From: Streptomyces sp. TLI_235
GTDB lineage: Bacteria > Actinomycetota > Actinomycetes > Streptomycetales > Streptomycetaceae
Direction of reading: 5' to 3'
NCBI GenBank assembly: GCA_002300355.1
Contig: NSGV01000001.1
Span: 1,612,001-1,676,000, forward strand
DNA: 64,000 nucleotides
Shown here piece after piece: positions 49,779 to 59,048 of the stretch. The position numbers and the translations under genes are program-made. A model generated the notes under the pieces. The model was given only the letters and a program-made list of their open reading frames with translations. It made no database searches and was not told where the DNA came from. Numbering within the stretch: position 1 is the first letter of the stretch; each line of letters opens with the position of its first letter.

Positions 49779-49979
49779 CCGGGGCTGCCGGAAACCCGGT
49801 GGACCCGGCCCGGGCGGACGGACACGACGGCGGGCACGAGCGACCGCGTCGCGACCGTCCGCCCGGAGATCCTCGGCCACGACAACCGCGGCGAGGAGCG
49901 CGGCCGTCTGCCGACCGCGGCGGTGCTCCCGAGCTGACGGGTTGCACCGATAGAACCGTCAGCTCATAGGATCGCGCGC

Positions 49980-50909
49980 ATGACGGACGGGCGGAGAACG
50001 GCGCAGGGGTGGGGCGGACCGGCGGGCTCGGGCGCTCCGGGCGAGCCGGACTGGGCGGCGATGGCCGAGCGGCACCAACGCGAGGTCAGGCGCCGCAAGC
50101 AGATCCGGGTCGTCGGCGGCGTGGTCGCCGCCACCCTGGTCGTCGGCGGGATCACCGCCACCGCCGTCGGCCTCGCCGGCTCCGGCACCAAGGGCGGTAC
50201 ACCCGCGGCCTCCGGCGGCAGCACCCCCGCGACCGGCGGGCACGCCGCTGCCGAACCGGTCGAGGCCGGGACGAGCGCGGCGCCCAGCACCTCCGCGAGC
50301 CGGTCGGCCTCGCCGAGCGCCTCGGGCAGCACCTCGGCCCGTCCGAGCGCGTCACCGACCACCGCCCGGCCCTCCGCCGGACCGGGCTCCTCCGCGCCCG
50401 CGGACCCGCTGACGGTGATCTCCTCGGCGGCCACCGACACCGCCCCGCTCGACCCGGCCGCGCTCTTCCCGGCGACCGCGACCGTCGGCGGCCGCACCTG
50501 GACCCGGCTCGCCACCGCCACCACCGACCCCTGCTGGAAGGCCACCACCGGCGGCCTCGGCGACGTCCTCGCCGCCCACGGCTGCCGCAGCATCCTCCGG
50601 GCCACCTACACGTCCGGCTCCGGCGCGGTCACCGTCGGCATCGCCGTCCTCGACACCAAGGCCCAGGCGGACGCGGTGGCGGCCGCCCACAAGGGCCAGG
50701 TCCAGGGCCTCGTCCCGGCCGGGAACACCTCCTACTGCGTCAGCCCCGGCTGCGCCAACACCCATGCGACGGTGGGCCGGTACGGCTACTACACCGTCGC
50801 CGGCACCGTGAAGCCCGGCGGCACCGCCCAGGACCCGGCGGCCACCGCCGCCCAGGCCGACTTCGCCGCCCGCGCCCGCAGCGCCCTCCTCGCCCGCGGC
50901 CGCCGCTGA
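49980..50909 (+). CDS. Membrane-anchored extracellular protein of unknown function
   Basis: A 309-residue protein. Cytoplasmic N-terminus (about 40 residues, PDWAAMAERHQREVRRRKQ), one helix IRVVGGVVAATLVVGGITATAVGLAG, a Ser/Ala/Pro/Thr-rich stalk (about residues 70-140) and an outer domain starting ATVGGRTWTRLATATTDPCWKATTGGLGDVLAAHGCRSILRATY, with four cysteines (two in SYCVSPGCANTH) likely in disulfides. No family recognised; looks like a surface sensor or carbohydrate-facing module. The preceding 200-base gap 49779-49979 holds no gene. Confidence 0.75.
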   Translation: MTDGRRTAQGWGGPAGSGAPGEPDWAAMAERHQREVRRRKQIRVVGGVVAATLVVGGITATAVGLAGSGTKGGTPAASGGSTPATGGHAAAEPVEAGTSAAPSTSASRSASPSASGSTSARPSASPTTARPSAGPGSSAPADPLTVISSAATDTAPLDPAALFPATATVGGRTWTRLATATTDPCWKATTGGLGDVLAAHGCRSILRATYTSGSGAVTVGIAVLDTKAQADAVAAAHKGQVQGLVPAGNTSYCVSPGCANTHATVGRYGYYTVAGTVKPGGTAQDPAATAAQADFAARARSALLARGRR

Positions 50910-50930
50910 TCCACCCTCACGAGGGCGCGG

Positions 50931-52193
50931 TCAGGGGGTCGGCGACGCCTGCCACGGCCGGCAGAAGACCAGGAACGCCACCAGCGAGAGCACCGCGCTG
51001 CCCAGCACCACCACCCCCAGCAGCACCGCGGACGGCTCCCCGCCCGCACTGCTGAGCGGCGCCACCACCGCGCCGCACAGGAAGGTCCCGAGGCCGAGCA
51101 GGGCCGAGGCGGAGCCGGCCGCGTGCGGGGCCATGGTCAGCGCCTGGGCCGCCGAGTTGGGGCCGACCATGCCCATCGAGGCCATCAGCAGGCACATCGC
51201 CGGGCAGACGGCCGCCAGCCCGAGGTCCCAGACGCCGGTGAAGAGGGTGAGGGCGAATCCGGCCACCACCGCGAGCAGCAGGCCGAGCAGCATCAGCGAG
51301 GCGGGCCGCAGCCGGCTGACCAGCACCCGGCCGTTGAGCTGGGTGGAGGCCATCAGGGCGACCGAGTTGACCGCGAAGAGCAGGCTGTAGGTCTGCGGCG
51401 AGACGCGGTAGACCTCCTGCAGAACGGTGGAGGAGCCGCTGACGTACGCGAAGAGCGCGCCGAAGGCGAAGGTGCTGGTGAGCACGTACCCGACGAAGCG
51501 GCCCTCGCGGAGCAGTCCGCCGATGGCGCCCAGGGTGGTGGCCAGGCCGCCTCGGTGGCGGCGCTCCGGGGGCAGCGACTCCTCCAGGGCGAGCGCGGCG
51601 AGCAGGGCGAGGACGGCGCCGAGCGCGGCGAGCACCGCGAAGATGCCGCGCCAGTCGGTGACGTGCAGCAGTTGGGCGCCGAGCACCGGGGCGACGATCG
51701 GGGCCAGACCGGAGATCATCGCCAGTGAGGCCATGAAGCGGATCATCGCCACGCCCTCGTACCGGTCGCGGGCCACCGCGCGGGCGATCACCAGGCCGGC
51801 CGCGCCGGCGGCGCCCTGCACGAAGCGGGCGGCGACCAGCACGGGGACGCTGGGGGCGAGCGCGCAGACCAGGGTGGCGAGCGCGTACGCCGCGATGCCG
51901 GCGAGCAGCGGTCGGCGGCGGCCGTGCCGGTCGCTCAGCGGACCGAAGACGAGTTGGCCCGCGGCCATGCCGAAGAGCTGCCCGGTGAGCGTCAGTTGGA
52001 CGGCGGGTGCGGTGGAGTGCAGGTCCGCGGTGAGCGAGGGCAGCGCCGGCAGGTAGAGGTCGGTGGTGAACGGGCCGAGCGCGACGAGGCCGCCGAGAAC
52101 GGCGACGGTGGCACGGCCGGGCGGCGCGGCGGTGGCGGCGCCGGCGGCGGGTGTGGTCCGCTCGCCGCCGGCGTCGACGGTCGGGCCTGCCAT
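50931..52193 (-). CDS. MFS drug-resistance transporter (Bcr/CflA type)
   Basis: A 420-residue transporter with twelve helices. VALGPFTTDLYLPALPSLTADL and GQLVFGPLSDRHGRRRPLLAG (motif A) are typical of Bcr/CflA drug:proton antiporters, along with ARFVQGAAGAAGLVIARAVARD. ATG 52193 with GGAGCTC upstream. Convergent with the anchored protein. Its promoter region carries a phased 10-base repeat. Confidence 0.92.
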   Translation of the reverse strand: MAGPTVDAGGERTTPAAGAATAAPPGRATVAVLGGLVALGPFTTDLYLPALPSLTADLHSTAPAVQLTLTGQLFGMAAGQLVFGPLSDRHGRRRPLLAGIAAYALATLVCALAPSVPVLVAARFVQGAAGAAGLVIARAVARDRYEGVAMIRFMASLAMISGLAPIVAPVLGAQLLHVTDWRGIFAVLAALGAVLALLAALALEESLPPERRHRGGLATTLGAIGGLLREGRFVGYVLTSTFAFGALFAYVSGSSTVLQEVYRVSPQTYSLLFAVNSVALMASTQLNGRVLVSRLRPASLMLLGLLLAVVAGFALTLFTGVWDLGLAAVCPAMCLLMASMGMVGPNSAAQALTMAPHAAGSASALLGLGTFLCGAVVAPLSSAGGEPSAVLLGVVVLGSAVLSLVAFLVFCRPWQASPTP

Positions 52194-52216
52194 GGAGCTC
52201 CTCGGGGGTGGTCGTA

Positions 52217-52266
52217 CCTGCACGGACCTGCACGGGCCTGCGTGGACCTGCACCGGCCTGCTCGGG
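52217..52266. repeat. Five 10-base direct repeats in the MFS leader/promoter
   Basis: CCTGCACGGA, CCTGCACGGG, CCTGCGTGGA, CCTGCACCGG and CCTGCTCGGG follow each other exactly at one-turn spacing (consensus CCTGCaCgGR), 24-73 bases upstream of the MFS start. All copies face the same side of the helix, suggesting cooperative binding or a structured leader. Confidence 0.7.
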
Positions 52267-52317
52267 CGCAGCCGGCCGCGGGTGCCGGGACTCGTACCGT
52301 AACCCGGCGTGCTCGGC

Positions 52318-52689
52318 TCAGGCGCGGGCGGCGTCCGGCCGATCGGCGGCACCGAAGGTGCGGACGACCTCGATGGGGCCGACGATGTGCCGGTTGAACT
52401 CCGCCAGTTCCTCGGCGGGCACCCAGAGTTCGAGGATGGTCTCGCCGCCGGCCCGCCGGACGGGGAAGCGCTCCAGGTAGGCGCTCTCCACCTCGAACCG
52501 GGTGACGTAGCCGGCACCCGAGGCGGGCACGTTCCAGTCCCGGGCGATCCGGACCGCGTAGTCCTCGTTGAGCACGGGGTAGAAGATCGGCTGCTCCGGC
52601 AGGCGGGGCGGCCAGCCACGCCACCCGGAGGCCTCGACGAGCGCGAGCTCCTGCGGGCCGGTCGGGCGCCAGAGGGTGGTGGTCTGCAT
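52318..52689 (-). CDS. Conserved actinobacterial protein of unknown function
   Basis: A 123-residue protein: TTLWRPTGPQELALVEASGWRGWPPRLPEQPIFYPVLNEDYAVRIARDWNVPASGAGYVTRFEVESAYLERFPVRRAGGETILELWVPAEELAEFNRHIVGPIEVVRTF. This compact sequence is, as I recall, common in actinomycetes and often mislabelled ADP-ribosylation/crystallin J1. No catalytic motif is visible. ATG 52689. Confidence 0.75.
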   Translation of the reverse strand: MQTTTLWRPTGPQELALVEASGWRGWPPRLPEQPIFYPVLNEDYAVRIARDWNVPASGAGYVTRFEVESAYLERFPVRRAGGETILELWVPAEELAEFNRHIVGPIEVVRTFGAADRPDAARA

Positions 52690-52806
52690 ACCGCCGACCG
52701 TATCGGTCGGCGGTGACGCCGGGCGACGCTTTTTCGGCCTTCAACTTCCCTTAAGGCCCCGCCTCTTGATGTGCACACGTGAGGCTGCTTTGCTGGGCGT
52801 CCGTCG

Positions 52807-52823
52807 TTAGGAAACTTTCCTGA
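52807..52823. promoter_or_regulatory. Palindrome in the chitinase promoter
   Basis: TTAGGAAACTTTCCTGA is a 17-base dyad (one mismatch) 34 bases before the chitinase start. The TTAGGAAA-TTTCCTAA pattern recurs upstream of many secreted streptomycete hydrolases, in my recollection; the binding protein is not certain. Confidence 0.6.
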
Positions 52824-52856
52824 CGATCTGCGTCACCCCGCAACGAACGGAGGACC

Positions 52857-53873
52857 ATGCCCTCGCACGCCCTGAAGCGCGGCCCCGCCCGCCCGCTGCT
52901 CGCGCTCGCCGCCGCCGCCGCACTCGCCGCCGGCGCCTTCGCGCTGGCGCCGGCCGGACAGGCCGCGACCGTCGCCGCAGCCGACCCGGTGGGACTCAAC
53001 GCCCCGTACGAGTACCTGGGTTGGGGCAGTCCACAGAAGCCGACCGATGTCATGGCGGCCACCGGGGTCAAGCAGTTCACGCTGGCCTTCATGCTCAGCG
53101 ACGGCGGCTGCAACCCCAAGTGGGACGGCACCCGGCCGCTGACCGGCGGCAGCGACCAGAGCGCGATCAACGCGATCCGCGCCGCGGGCGGGGACGTGGT
53201 GATCTCCTTCGGCGGCTGGAGCGGCAACAAGCTGGGCGAGAAGTGCACGTCGGCGAGCGCCCTGGCGGCCGCCTACCAGAAGGTGATCGACGCCTACAAG
53301 CTCAAGGCGATCGACGTGGACATCGAGAACACCGAGGTGGCGAGCGCCGCCGTCCGGCAGCGGGTGATCTCGGCGCTGAAGACGGTCGAGAGCAAGAACC
53401 CGGGCATCCGCACCTACCTGACCTTCGGCACCACGCCGACCGGACCCGACGCGAACGGCCTGGACCTGATCAAGAAGGGCGCCGCGGCCGGGCTCGCCCT
53501 GGACGGCTGGACGATCATGCCGTTCGACTTCGGCAGCCACAGCGGGTCGATGGGCAGCGTCTCCACCAAGGCCGCCGACGGTCTGCAGAAGGCGGTGGCG
53601 AGCGCGTACGGCTACGACAGCGCGACCGCGTACCGGCACATCGGCATCTCCTCGATGAACGGGAAGACCGACGAGGCCGACGAGACCGTCTCCACCGGCG
53701 ACTTCACCACCATGCTGAACTACGCCAAGGCGCACCACCTGGCCCGGTTCACCTTCTGGGCGGTCAACCGGGACCGGGCCTGTCCGTCCGGCACCCAGGC
53801 GGGCGACTCCTGCAGCGGGATCTCCCAGTCCGGGTACGCCTTCACGAAGATCGTCGCCGGCTACCACGGCTGA
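52857..53873 (+). CDS. Secreted GH18 chitinase
   Basis: A 338-residue enzyme. Signal peptide of about 40 residues, then GLNAPYEYLGWGSPQKPTDVMAATGVKQFTLAFMLSDGGCNPKWDG, VVISFGGWSG, and the catalytic DxDxE at D153-V-D155-I-E157 in KAIDVDIENTE; MPFDFG and FWAVNRDRAC follow. It acts on chitin or chito-oligosaccharides by substrate-assisted retention. No CBM remains in this form. ATG 52857 with GGAGG upstream; strong terminator after the stop. Confidence 0.95.
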   Translation: MPSHALKRGPARPLLALAAAAALAAGAFALAPAGQAATVAAADPVGLNAPYEYLGWGSPQKPTDVMAATGVKQFTLAFMLSDGGCNPKWDGTRPLTGGSDQSAINAIRAAGGDVVISFGGWSGNKLGEKCTSASALAAAYQKVIDAYKLKAIDVDIENTEVASAAVRQRVISALKTVESKNPGIRTYLTFGTTPTGPDANGLDLIKKGAAAGLALDGWTIMPFDFGSHSGSMGSVSTKAADGLQKAVASAYGYDSATAYRHIGISSMNGKTDEADETVSTGDFTTMLNYAKAHHLARFTFWAVNRDRACPSGTQAGDSCSGISQSGYAFTKIVAGYHG

Positions 53874-53883
53874 CCCGGCGCCC

Positions 53884-53916
53884 CTGATGCCCCGGAGCGC
53901 GGCTCCGGGGCATCAG
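53884..53916. terminator. Terminator after the chitinase gene
   Basis: CTGATGCCCCGGAGC and its exact 15-base complement around a 3-base loop; it serves both the chitinase gene and the convergent TfoX-like gene. Confidence 0.85.
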
Positions 53917-53921
53917 GAGGC

Positions 53922-54245
53922 TCAGCGCGGGGCGATCAGCGCGGCCTCCGCGAAGTTGTCCCAGTGGGCGGCCGCACCGAGCGGGATGCAGGCCCAGTCC
54001 TTCATCGGCCGGCCGCCCATCGGGTCGAACAGGTGGGCGCCGGGCAGCCGCAGCGCCTCGGCGAGGGCGGGCGTGTCCCGGCCCAGCCGGCAGACCAGCT
54101 CGTCCGAGTGCAGACCGGCGAAGGCCTTGCCCGCGGTGTCCTTGAGGCAGGGCATGCCGAACATCTTCGACTGGGTGGCGCCGCGCGGGGCGAGCTCCTC
54201 GGCGATCTCCGCGTACCGCGCGGTCGGGTCCGGTCGGTCCGTCAT
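53922..54245 (-). CDS. TfoX N-terminal-domain-like protein
   Basis: A 107-residue protein: ATQSKMFGMPCLKDTAGKAFAGLHSDELVCRLGRDTPALAEALRLPGAHLFDPMGGRPMKDWACIPL, in the pattern of the TfoX/Sxy N-terminal domain (MFGMxxL...F...D...RPMKDWxxIP). In actinobacteria these stand-alone domains have no known function; competence regulation cannot be assumed. ATG 54245. Confidence 0.8.
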   Translation of the reverse strand: MTDRPDPTARYAEIAEELAPRGATQSKMFGMPCLKDTAGKAFAGLHSDELVCRLGRDTPALAEALRLPGAHLFDPMGGRPMKDWACIPLGAAAHWDNFAEAALIAPR

Positions 54246-54353
54246 GGCGCCATGGTGGCACCGGGTCCGGTACCGCGGCGCGCGCCACGCGGGCCGGTCC
54301 GGACCGGCCGGGCCCTTGAGCGCGGACGGCCCGCCATGTAAGGATTGAGGCCC

Positions 54354-55211
54354 ATGAGCATCCCTATACACGCGCTTCCCGCGTCCCTGCTCTGTGTCGC
54401 CGTGGCGCAGGCCCCGCTCGTCCCGCTGGACATCGCCGCGAACGCCGCCACCGCGGCCGGCCTCGTCCGGCGGGCCGCCGAGCGCGGCGCCCGGCTGCTG
54501 CTGCTCTCCGAGCTCTTCCTGACCGGCTACGAGACCACCCGGATCGCCGCCGACCCGGACACCCTGACCGTCGCCCCGGACGACCCGCGGCTCGCCCCGC
54601 TGGCCGAGGCCTGCGCGGAGACCGGCACCGCGGTGGTGGTCGGCGCCCCCGTCCGCGACGCGGAGACCGGCGCGCTGCACATCGCCGCCCTCGCCCTGGA
54701 CTCCGCCGGCTGGCTCGCCGCCGTCTACCGCAAGCAGTTCGCCACCCCCAACGAGCGCGCCGCGGGCTTCTCCGCCGGCAGCGGCGGCTGCACCCTGGAG
54801 CTGGACGGCTGGCGGCTCGGCGTCGGTGTCTGCTGGGACTCCGGCTTTCCCGAGCACGCCCGCGCCGCCGCGCTGGACGGCGCCCACGCCTACCTGGTGG
54901 GCGCCCTCTTCGGCACCGGCACCGGCGCCCACCAGCGCCGCACCGTCTTCCCCGCCCGGGCCCTCGACAACACCCTGTACGTGCTGCTGGCCAACCACAT
55001 CGGCCGCTCCGGCCCGTACACCGGCTGCGGCGGCAGCGCCGTCTGGGGCCCGGACGGGCACCTGCTGTCGGAGGCGGCCGAGGACGCTCCCGAGCTGCTG
55101 ACCGTCGTCCTCGACCCTGCCGTCCTGGCCCGCGCCCGCACCGAGGACCCGGTCCTCGTCCAGCCCGGCCTGACGGCCGCCCCGGCCCGCACCACCGCCA
55201 CCCTGGCCTGA
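54354..55211 (+). CDS. Nitrilase-superfamily carbon-nitrogen hydrolase
   Basis: A 285-residue hydrolase with the Glu-Lys-Cys triad: E in LLLLSELFLTGYE, K in YRKQFATPNE, C in GVGVCWDSGFPE. Sequence around TGYE and QFATPNERAAGFSAG resembles omega-amidase and plant-type aliphatic amidase branches. It hydrolyses an amide or carbamoyl bond of a small metabolite. ATG 54354; AAGGA 9 bases upstream. Confidence 0.88.
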   Translation: MSIPIHALPASLLCVAVAQAPLVPLDIAANAATAAGLVRRAAERGARLLLLSELFLTGYETTRIAADPDTLTVAPDDPRLAPLAEACAETGTAVVVGAPVRDAETGALHIAALALDSAGWLAAVYRKQFATPNERAAGFSAGSGGCTLELDGWRLGVGVCWDSGFPEHARAAALDGAHAYLVGALFGTGTGAHQRRTVFPARALDNTLYVLLANHIGRSGPYTGCGGSAVWGPDGHLLSEAAEDAPELLTVVLDPAVLARARTEDPVLVQPGLTAAPARTTATLA

Positions 55212-55295
55212 ACCGGCGCCCGATACGGGCGCGTGCGGCGGGCCACGGAATTCCCGGGCCCGCCGCGCGTTGTGCTGTGCAGGAGGTGTCCCACC

Positions 55296-56690
55296 ATGGG
55301 TGACGAGGAGCAGTTCCGCATCGAGCACGACTCGATGGGCGAGGTCCAGGTGCCGGCGGCCGCCAAGTGGCAGGCGCAGACACAGCGTGCGGTGCAGAAC
55401 TTCCCGGTGTCCGGCCAGCGGCTGGAGCGGGCGCACATCGCGGCACTGGCCCGGATCAAGGCCGCCGCGGCGAAGGTCAACGCGGAGCTGGGCGTGCTGG
55501 ACGCGGAGGCGGCGGAGGCGATCGTGCAGGCCGCCGAGGAGGTGGCGGAGGGCCGCTGGGACGACCAGTTCCCGGTGGACGTCTTCCAGACCGGCTCCGG
55601 CACCTCGTCCAACATGAACACCAACGAGGTGATCGCCACCCTGGCCTCGGAGCGGCTCGGCCGGCCGGTGCACCCCAACGACCAGGTGAACGCCAGCCAG
55701 TCGTCCAACGACGTGTTCCCCTCGTCGATCCACATCGCGGCGACGGGGGCCGTCACCGGTGACCTCGTCCCCGCGCTGGAGCACCTGGCGGCCGCCATGG
55801 AGCGCAAGTCCGCCGAGTTCGCCGAGGTGGTCAAGTCGGGCCGGACGCACCTGATGGACGCCACGCCCGTCACCCTCGGCCAGGAGTTCGGCGGGTACGC
55901 GGCGCAGGTCCGGTACGGCGTGGAGCGGCTGCGCGCCGCGCTCCCCCGGGTCGCCGAACTGCCGCTCGGTGGCACGGCGGTGGGCACTGGCATCAACACC
56001 CCGCCGGGGTTCTCGGCCGCGGTGATCGCCGAGGTCGCCCGGGCCACCGGGCTGCCGCTGACGGAGGCACGCGACCACTTCGAGGCCCAGGGCGCACGGG
56101 ACGGGCTGGTCGAACTCAGCGGCCAGCTGCGCACGGTGGCGGTCGGCTTCACGAAGATCGCCAACGACCTGCGGTGGATGGGCTCCGGCCCGCGCACCGG
56201 CCTCGGCGAGCTCAACCTGCCTGATCTGCAGCCCGGTTCGTCGATCATGCCGGGCAAGGTGAACCCGGTGATCCCCGAGGTGGTGCTGATGGTGGCCGCC
56301 CAGGTGATCGGCAACGACGCTACCGTCACGGTGGCCGGGGCGAGCGGCAACTTCGAGCTGAACGTGATGCTGCCGGTGATCGCCCGCAACGTCCTGGAGT
56401 CGGTGCGGCTGCTGGCGTCCGCGGCCCGGCTGCTGGCCGACCGCACGGTGGACGGGCTGACCGCGAACGCCGAACGGGCCCGGGAGTACGCCGAGTCCTC
56501 GCCCTCGGTGGTGACCCCGCTGAACCGGTACATCGGCTACGAGGAGGCGGCCAAGGTGGCCAAGCAGTCCCTGGCCGAGCGCAAGACGATCCGCCAGGTG
56601 ATGCTGGAGCGCGGCTACGTGGAGCGCGGCCTGCTGACGGAGGAGCAGCTGGACGAGGCGCTGGACGTGCTGCGGATGACCCGGCCCTGA
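55296..56690 (+). CDS. fumC: Class II fumarate hydratase
   Basis: A 464-residue fumarase: [53 protein letters not shown], the signature [11 protein letters not shown], and [37 protein letters not shown]. Converts fumarate and malate in the TCA cycle without an Fe-S cluster. ATG 55296 with AGGAGG 6-9 bases upstream; strong terminator follows. Confidence 0.96.
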   Translation: MGDEEQFRIEHDSMGEVQVPAAAKWQAQTQRAVQNFPVSGQRLERAHIAALARIKAAAAKVNAELGVLDAEAAEAIVQAAEEVAEGRWDDQFPVDVFQTGSGTSSNMNTNEVIATLASERLGRPVHPNDQVNASQSSNDVFPSSIHIAATGAVTGDLVPALEHLAAAMERKSAEFAEVVKSGRTHLMDATPVTLGQEFGGYAAQVRYGVERLRAALPRVAELPLGGTAVGTGINTPPGFSAAVIAEVARATGLPLTEARDHFEAQGARDGLVELSGQLRTVAVGFTKIANDLRWMGSGPRTGLGELNLPDLQPGSSIMPGKVNPVIPEVVLMVAAQVIGNDATVTVAGASGNFELNVMLPVIARNVLESVRLLASAARLLADRTVDGLTANAERAREYAESSPSVVTPLNRYIGYEEAAKVAKQSLAERKTIRQVMLERGYVERGLLTEEQLDEALDVLRMTRP

Positions 56691-56717
56691 CGGAACCTTC
56701 GACCGCGGCGGGACGGT

Positions 56718-56751
56718 CGACGGGTGCGGACCGTTCGGTCCGCACCCGTCG
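56718..56751 (+). terminator. Terminator of fumC
   Basis: CGACGGGTGCGGACC and its exact 15-base complement around GTTC, followed by GTTTCGCTGT. Confidence 0.85.
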
Positions 56752-56775
56752 TTTCGCTGTCCGTGTCGGTCTCCG

Positions 56776-57243
56776 TCATCCGCGGCTCCTGCCCATCCTC
56801 GAGGACGTGCCGGTCAGGGTCATGGCGATGGCGGCGCCGGCCAGGCAGGCCATCACACCGCCGGTCACGCAGTTGGTCCAGATCGTCCGGTAGAAGGCCT
56901 GGTCCCCGACGGTCGCCCAGGGCGCGACGATCGTCCAGACGCCGATCGCCGCCGCGGCCCAGGCACGTGCGTGGGTGCGCTCGAAGGCGGTGGCGTAGCC
57001 GCCCATCAGGAAGGCGAAGGCGAGGCCGCAGATCAGGTTGCTCAGGGTCACGCCCTGGATGCCACCCGCGGCGGGGAAGAGGGCGAAGCCGACCACCCAG
57101 GGAGAGATCGCCAGGAAGAGTCCGGCGACCACGCAGAGCGCCTCGACGCCCTGCGCGAGCATCGTCGAGGTGACGCGCTCGTAGTGTTCACGCATTGCAA
57201 GGATGTCCGGATGACGCTCCATACCCGGAAGCTGGGTCGACAC
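56776..57243 (-). CDS. SPW-repeat membrane protein
   Basis: A 155-residue membrane protein with four helices and paired W-containing turns: GLFLAISPWVVGFALFP and GVWTIVAPWATVGDQ, the SPW-repeat pattern. About 40 polar residues precede the first helix. Function unknown. GTG 57243 with GGAGG 9 bases upstream; the upstream stretch 57280-57335 is AT-richer (CCTTATATAACC) and probably holds its promoter. Confidence 0.85.
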   Translation of the reverse strand: MSTQLPGMERHPDILAMREHYERVTSTMLAQGVEALCVVAGLFLAISPWVVGFALFPAAGGIQGVTLSNLICGLAFAFLMGGYATAFERTHARAWAAAAIGVWTIVAPWATVGDQAFYRTIWTNCVTGGVMACLAGAAIAMTLTGTSSRMGRSRG

Positions 57244-57344
57244 CGGGAACCACCTCCAAGGTCCGTGACAAGGCGGGCGATTGCCCTTTACCCATTGTGT
57301 CCCTTATATAACCTTTACGCCCGATTATTACCCATTTGCCGCTC

Positions 57345-58385
57345 TCAGGCAGGTCGATCGACCAGGAGCTCCACGTCGACCTGGAGGAACGCCCCCACCG
57401 CGGCGGCCTCCGCGGCCAGGCCCTCCCGCACCGCGGCCGACAGCGGCGCGAAGGGCTGGACCACCAGCGCGCCCTTCTCCCGCCGCCAGACACCGAGCAC
57501 CCGGCCGTCCGCCACCAGCGCCGGCTTGACGATCCCGCCGCCCGCGTTGATCCGCCGGCCGAACTCCGGCGGCAGCATGGCGTCCCGGTCCCGGTAGCCG
57601 ATCACGAAGTTGTCGTACGCACCGAGCAGCCGCACCGTCGGCGGACCGGCCGGCGGCGGCTCGACGCCGGGCGCCGCGAACAGGCCGGGCGCCGCCTCCA
57701 CCGCCCCGGCCGCGGCCACGGCGCGCCGGGCCTCGCGCAGCGGCAGGCCGGACCAGAGCGCGAAGTCGGCCGCCGCGGCCGGGCCGAAGGCGGCCAGGTA
57801 GCGGCCGGCCAGCTCGGCCGCCGGGTCGGCGGGGGCCGGACCGCCCGCGGGCAGCGGCACGTACCCGGGCTCGCGCGGCGCCACGTCGGCGCCCCGGCAG
57901 AGCACCCCGTGCGCCGTGGCGAAGCCCATCAGATGCGCCGGGGCCTGCCCCTTGGGCTCGATGCCCAGCCCCTGCCCGTTCAGCAGCCGGACCAGCTCCG
58001 CGCGGCTGCGCGGCACGTCCAGCAGGTCGGGCAGCAGGTCCAGGGCGCGGGCGCAGACCTCCTCGGTCAGCCCGAGCTCGCGGCGGCGCCGGGCCCCGGC
58101 GGCCAGGTTGCGGTCGGCGAACAGCCCGAGCATCCAGCGGGCGTCGGCGGCCGGCACCAGGTGCAGCGTGCCGCGCATCAGCGCCAGCACCACCGTCTCC
58201 CCCGCGGCGAGCGCCCGCCCGGGCTCGACCGGGTCTGCCACCCCGCGGGCCCGCAGTGCCAGCCGGGCCGCCGGCGCGTCCTGCGCCTGCACGCCCGCCG
58301 ACGCCCGGGCCGCCGCCGCGGCCCGCCCGCTCGGCCGGCCGAACTGTGCGTGCATCCGCCGCCGCAGCAGCTCCTCCTCGTCCAT
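57345..58385 (-). CDS. AlkZ-like winged-helix protein (HTH_42)
   Basis: A 346-residue protein of the YcaQ/AlkZ family: RMHAQFGRPSG...AGVQAQDAPAARLALRARG, RGTLHLVPAADARWMLGLF, ELVRLLNG and LLGAYDNFVIGYRDRDAMLPPEF. These are typical of DNA-binding winged-helix proteins, some of which are glycosylases that unhook crosslinks or alkylated bases. The catalytic QxQ/QxD motif of AlkZ glycosylases may be QAQD at about residue 33. ATG 58385; divergent from the PadR gene. Confidence 0.82.
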   Translation of the reverse strand: MDEEELLRRRMHAQFGRPSGRAAAAARASAGVQAQDAPAARLALRARGVADPVEPGRALAAGETVVLALMRGTLHLVPAADARWMLGLFADRNLAAGARRRRELGLTEEVCARALDLLPDLLDVPRSRAELVRLLNGQGLGIEPKGQAPAHLMGFATAHGVLCRGADVAPREPGYVPLPAGGPAPADPAAELAGRYLAAFGPAAAADFALWSGLPLREARRAVAAAGAVEAAPGLFAAPGVEPPPAGPPTVRLLGAYDNFVIGYRDRDAMLPPEFGRRINAGGGIVKPALVADGRVLGVWRREKGALVVQPFAPLSAAVREGLAAEAAAVGAFLQVDVELLVDRPA

Positions 58386-58448
58386 CCGGCCATTCTTCCG
58401 CGGCCGGTCCCGCGTGAGGTGCGTCTCACCCGGACGCACCCGCATTGC

Positions 58449-58468
58449 CTATGCAACTCGTTGCATAG
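58449..58468. promoter_or_regulatory. PadR operator
   Basis: CTATGCAACTCGTTGCATAG is a perfect inverted repeat (9-base arms, TC centre), 13 bases before the PadR start and 63 bases from the AlkZ-like start. It most likely binds PadR itself. Confidence 0.85.
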
Positions 58469-58481
58469 CAGGATTGTGGGC

Positions 58482-59048
58482 ATGGCACTGGAGCACGCGA
58501 TCCTCGTCTCCCTCCTGGAGCAGCCCGGGTCCGGTTATGAGCTGGCCCGCCGGTTCGACCGCTCGATCGGGCGCTTCTGGACCGCCACCCACCAGCAGAT
58601 CTACCGGGTGCTGCGGCGGATGGAGGCGGACGGCCAGGTCTCTGTGGAGGAGGTCGCCCAGGACGGGCGGCCGGACAAGAAGGTGTACTCGGCGACGGCG
58701 GCGGGCCGGCGCGTCCTGGTCGGCTGGCTGCGCGAGCCGGTCGAGCCGGAGACCGTCCGGCACGAGCTGGCCGTGAAGATCCGCGCCGCCGCCTTCGACG
58801 ACCCGGCCGCGCTCGTCCCCGAGGTCAAGCGGCACCGCGCCGAGCACGCCGCCCTGCTCGCCCGCTACCTGACCGGTGAGCAGCGGGACTTCCCCGATCC
58901 GGACGCCCTCGACGCCCAGCAGCGCCTCCAGCACGTGGTCCTGCGCGGCGGCATCGAGTACGAGCGGATGATCCTCGCCTGGCTGGACGACGTGCTCGCC
59001 ACCCTGCACCGCCTGCAATCCCCGCCACCCTCGACCCCTGGGACCTGA
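58482..59048 (+). CDS. PadR-family regulator
   Basis: A 188-residue PadR protein: ALEHAILVSLLEQPGSGYELARRFDRSIGRFWTATHQQIYRVLRRMEADGQVSVEEVAQDGRPDKKVYSATAAGRRVLVGWLREP (winged helix), then a coiled-coil C-terminal domain EVKRHRAEHAALLARYLTGEQRDFP. ATG 58482. TGATG overlap with the acyl-CoA dehydrogenase gene, which it probably represses via the adjacent palindrome. Confidence 0.93.
   Translation: MALEHAILVSLLEQPGSGYELARRFDRSIGRFWTATHQQIYRVLRRMEADGQVSVEEVAQDGRPDKKVYSATAAGRRVLVGWLREPVEPETVRHELAVKIRAAAFDDPAALVPEVKRHRAEHAALLARYLTGEQRDFPDPDALDAQQRLQHVVLRGGIEYERMILAWLDDVLATLHRLQSPPPSTPGT

Noticed and set aside
53922-54245. Competence regulator TfoX/Sxy
   Set aside because: Only the N-terminal domain is present and streptomycetes have no known TfoX competence pathway; kept as domain-level call.
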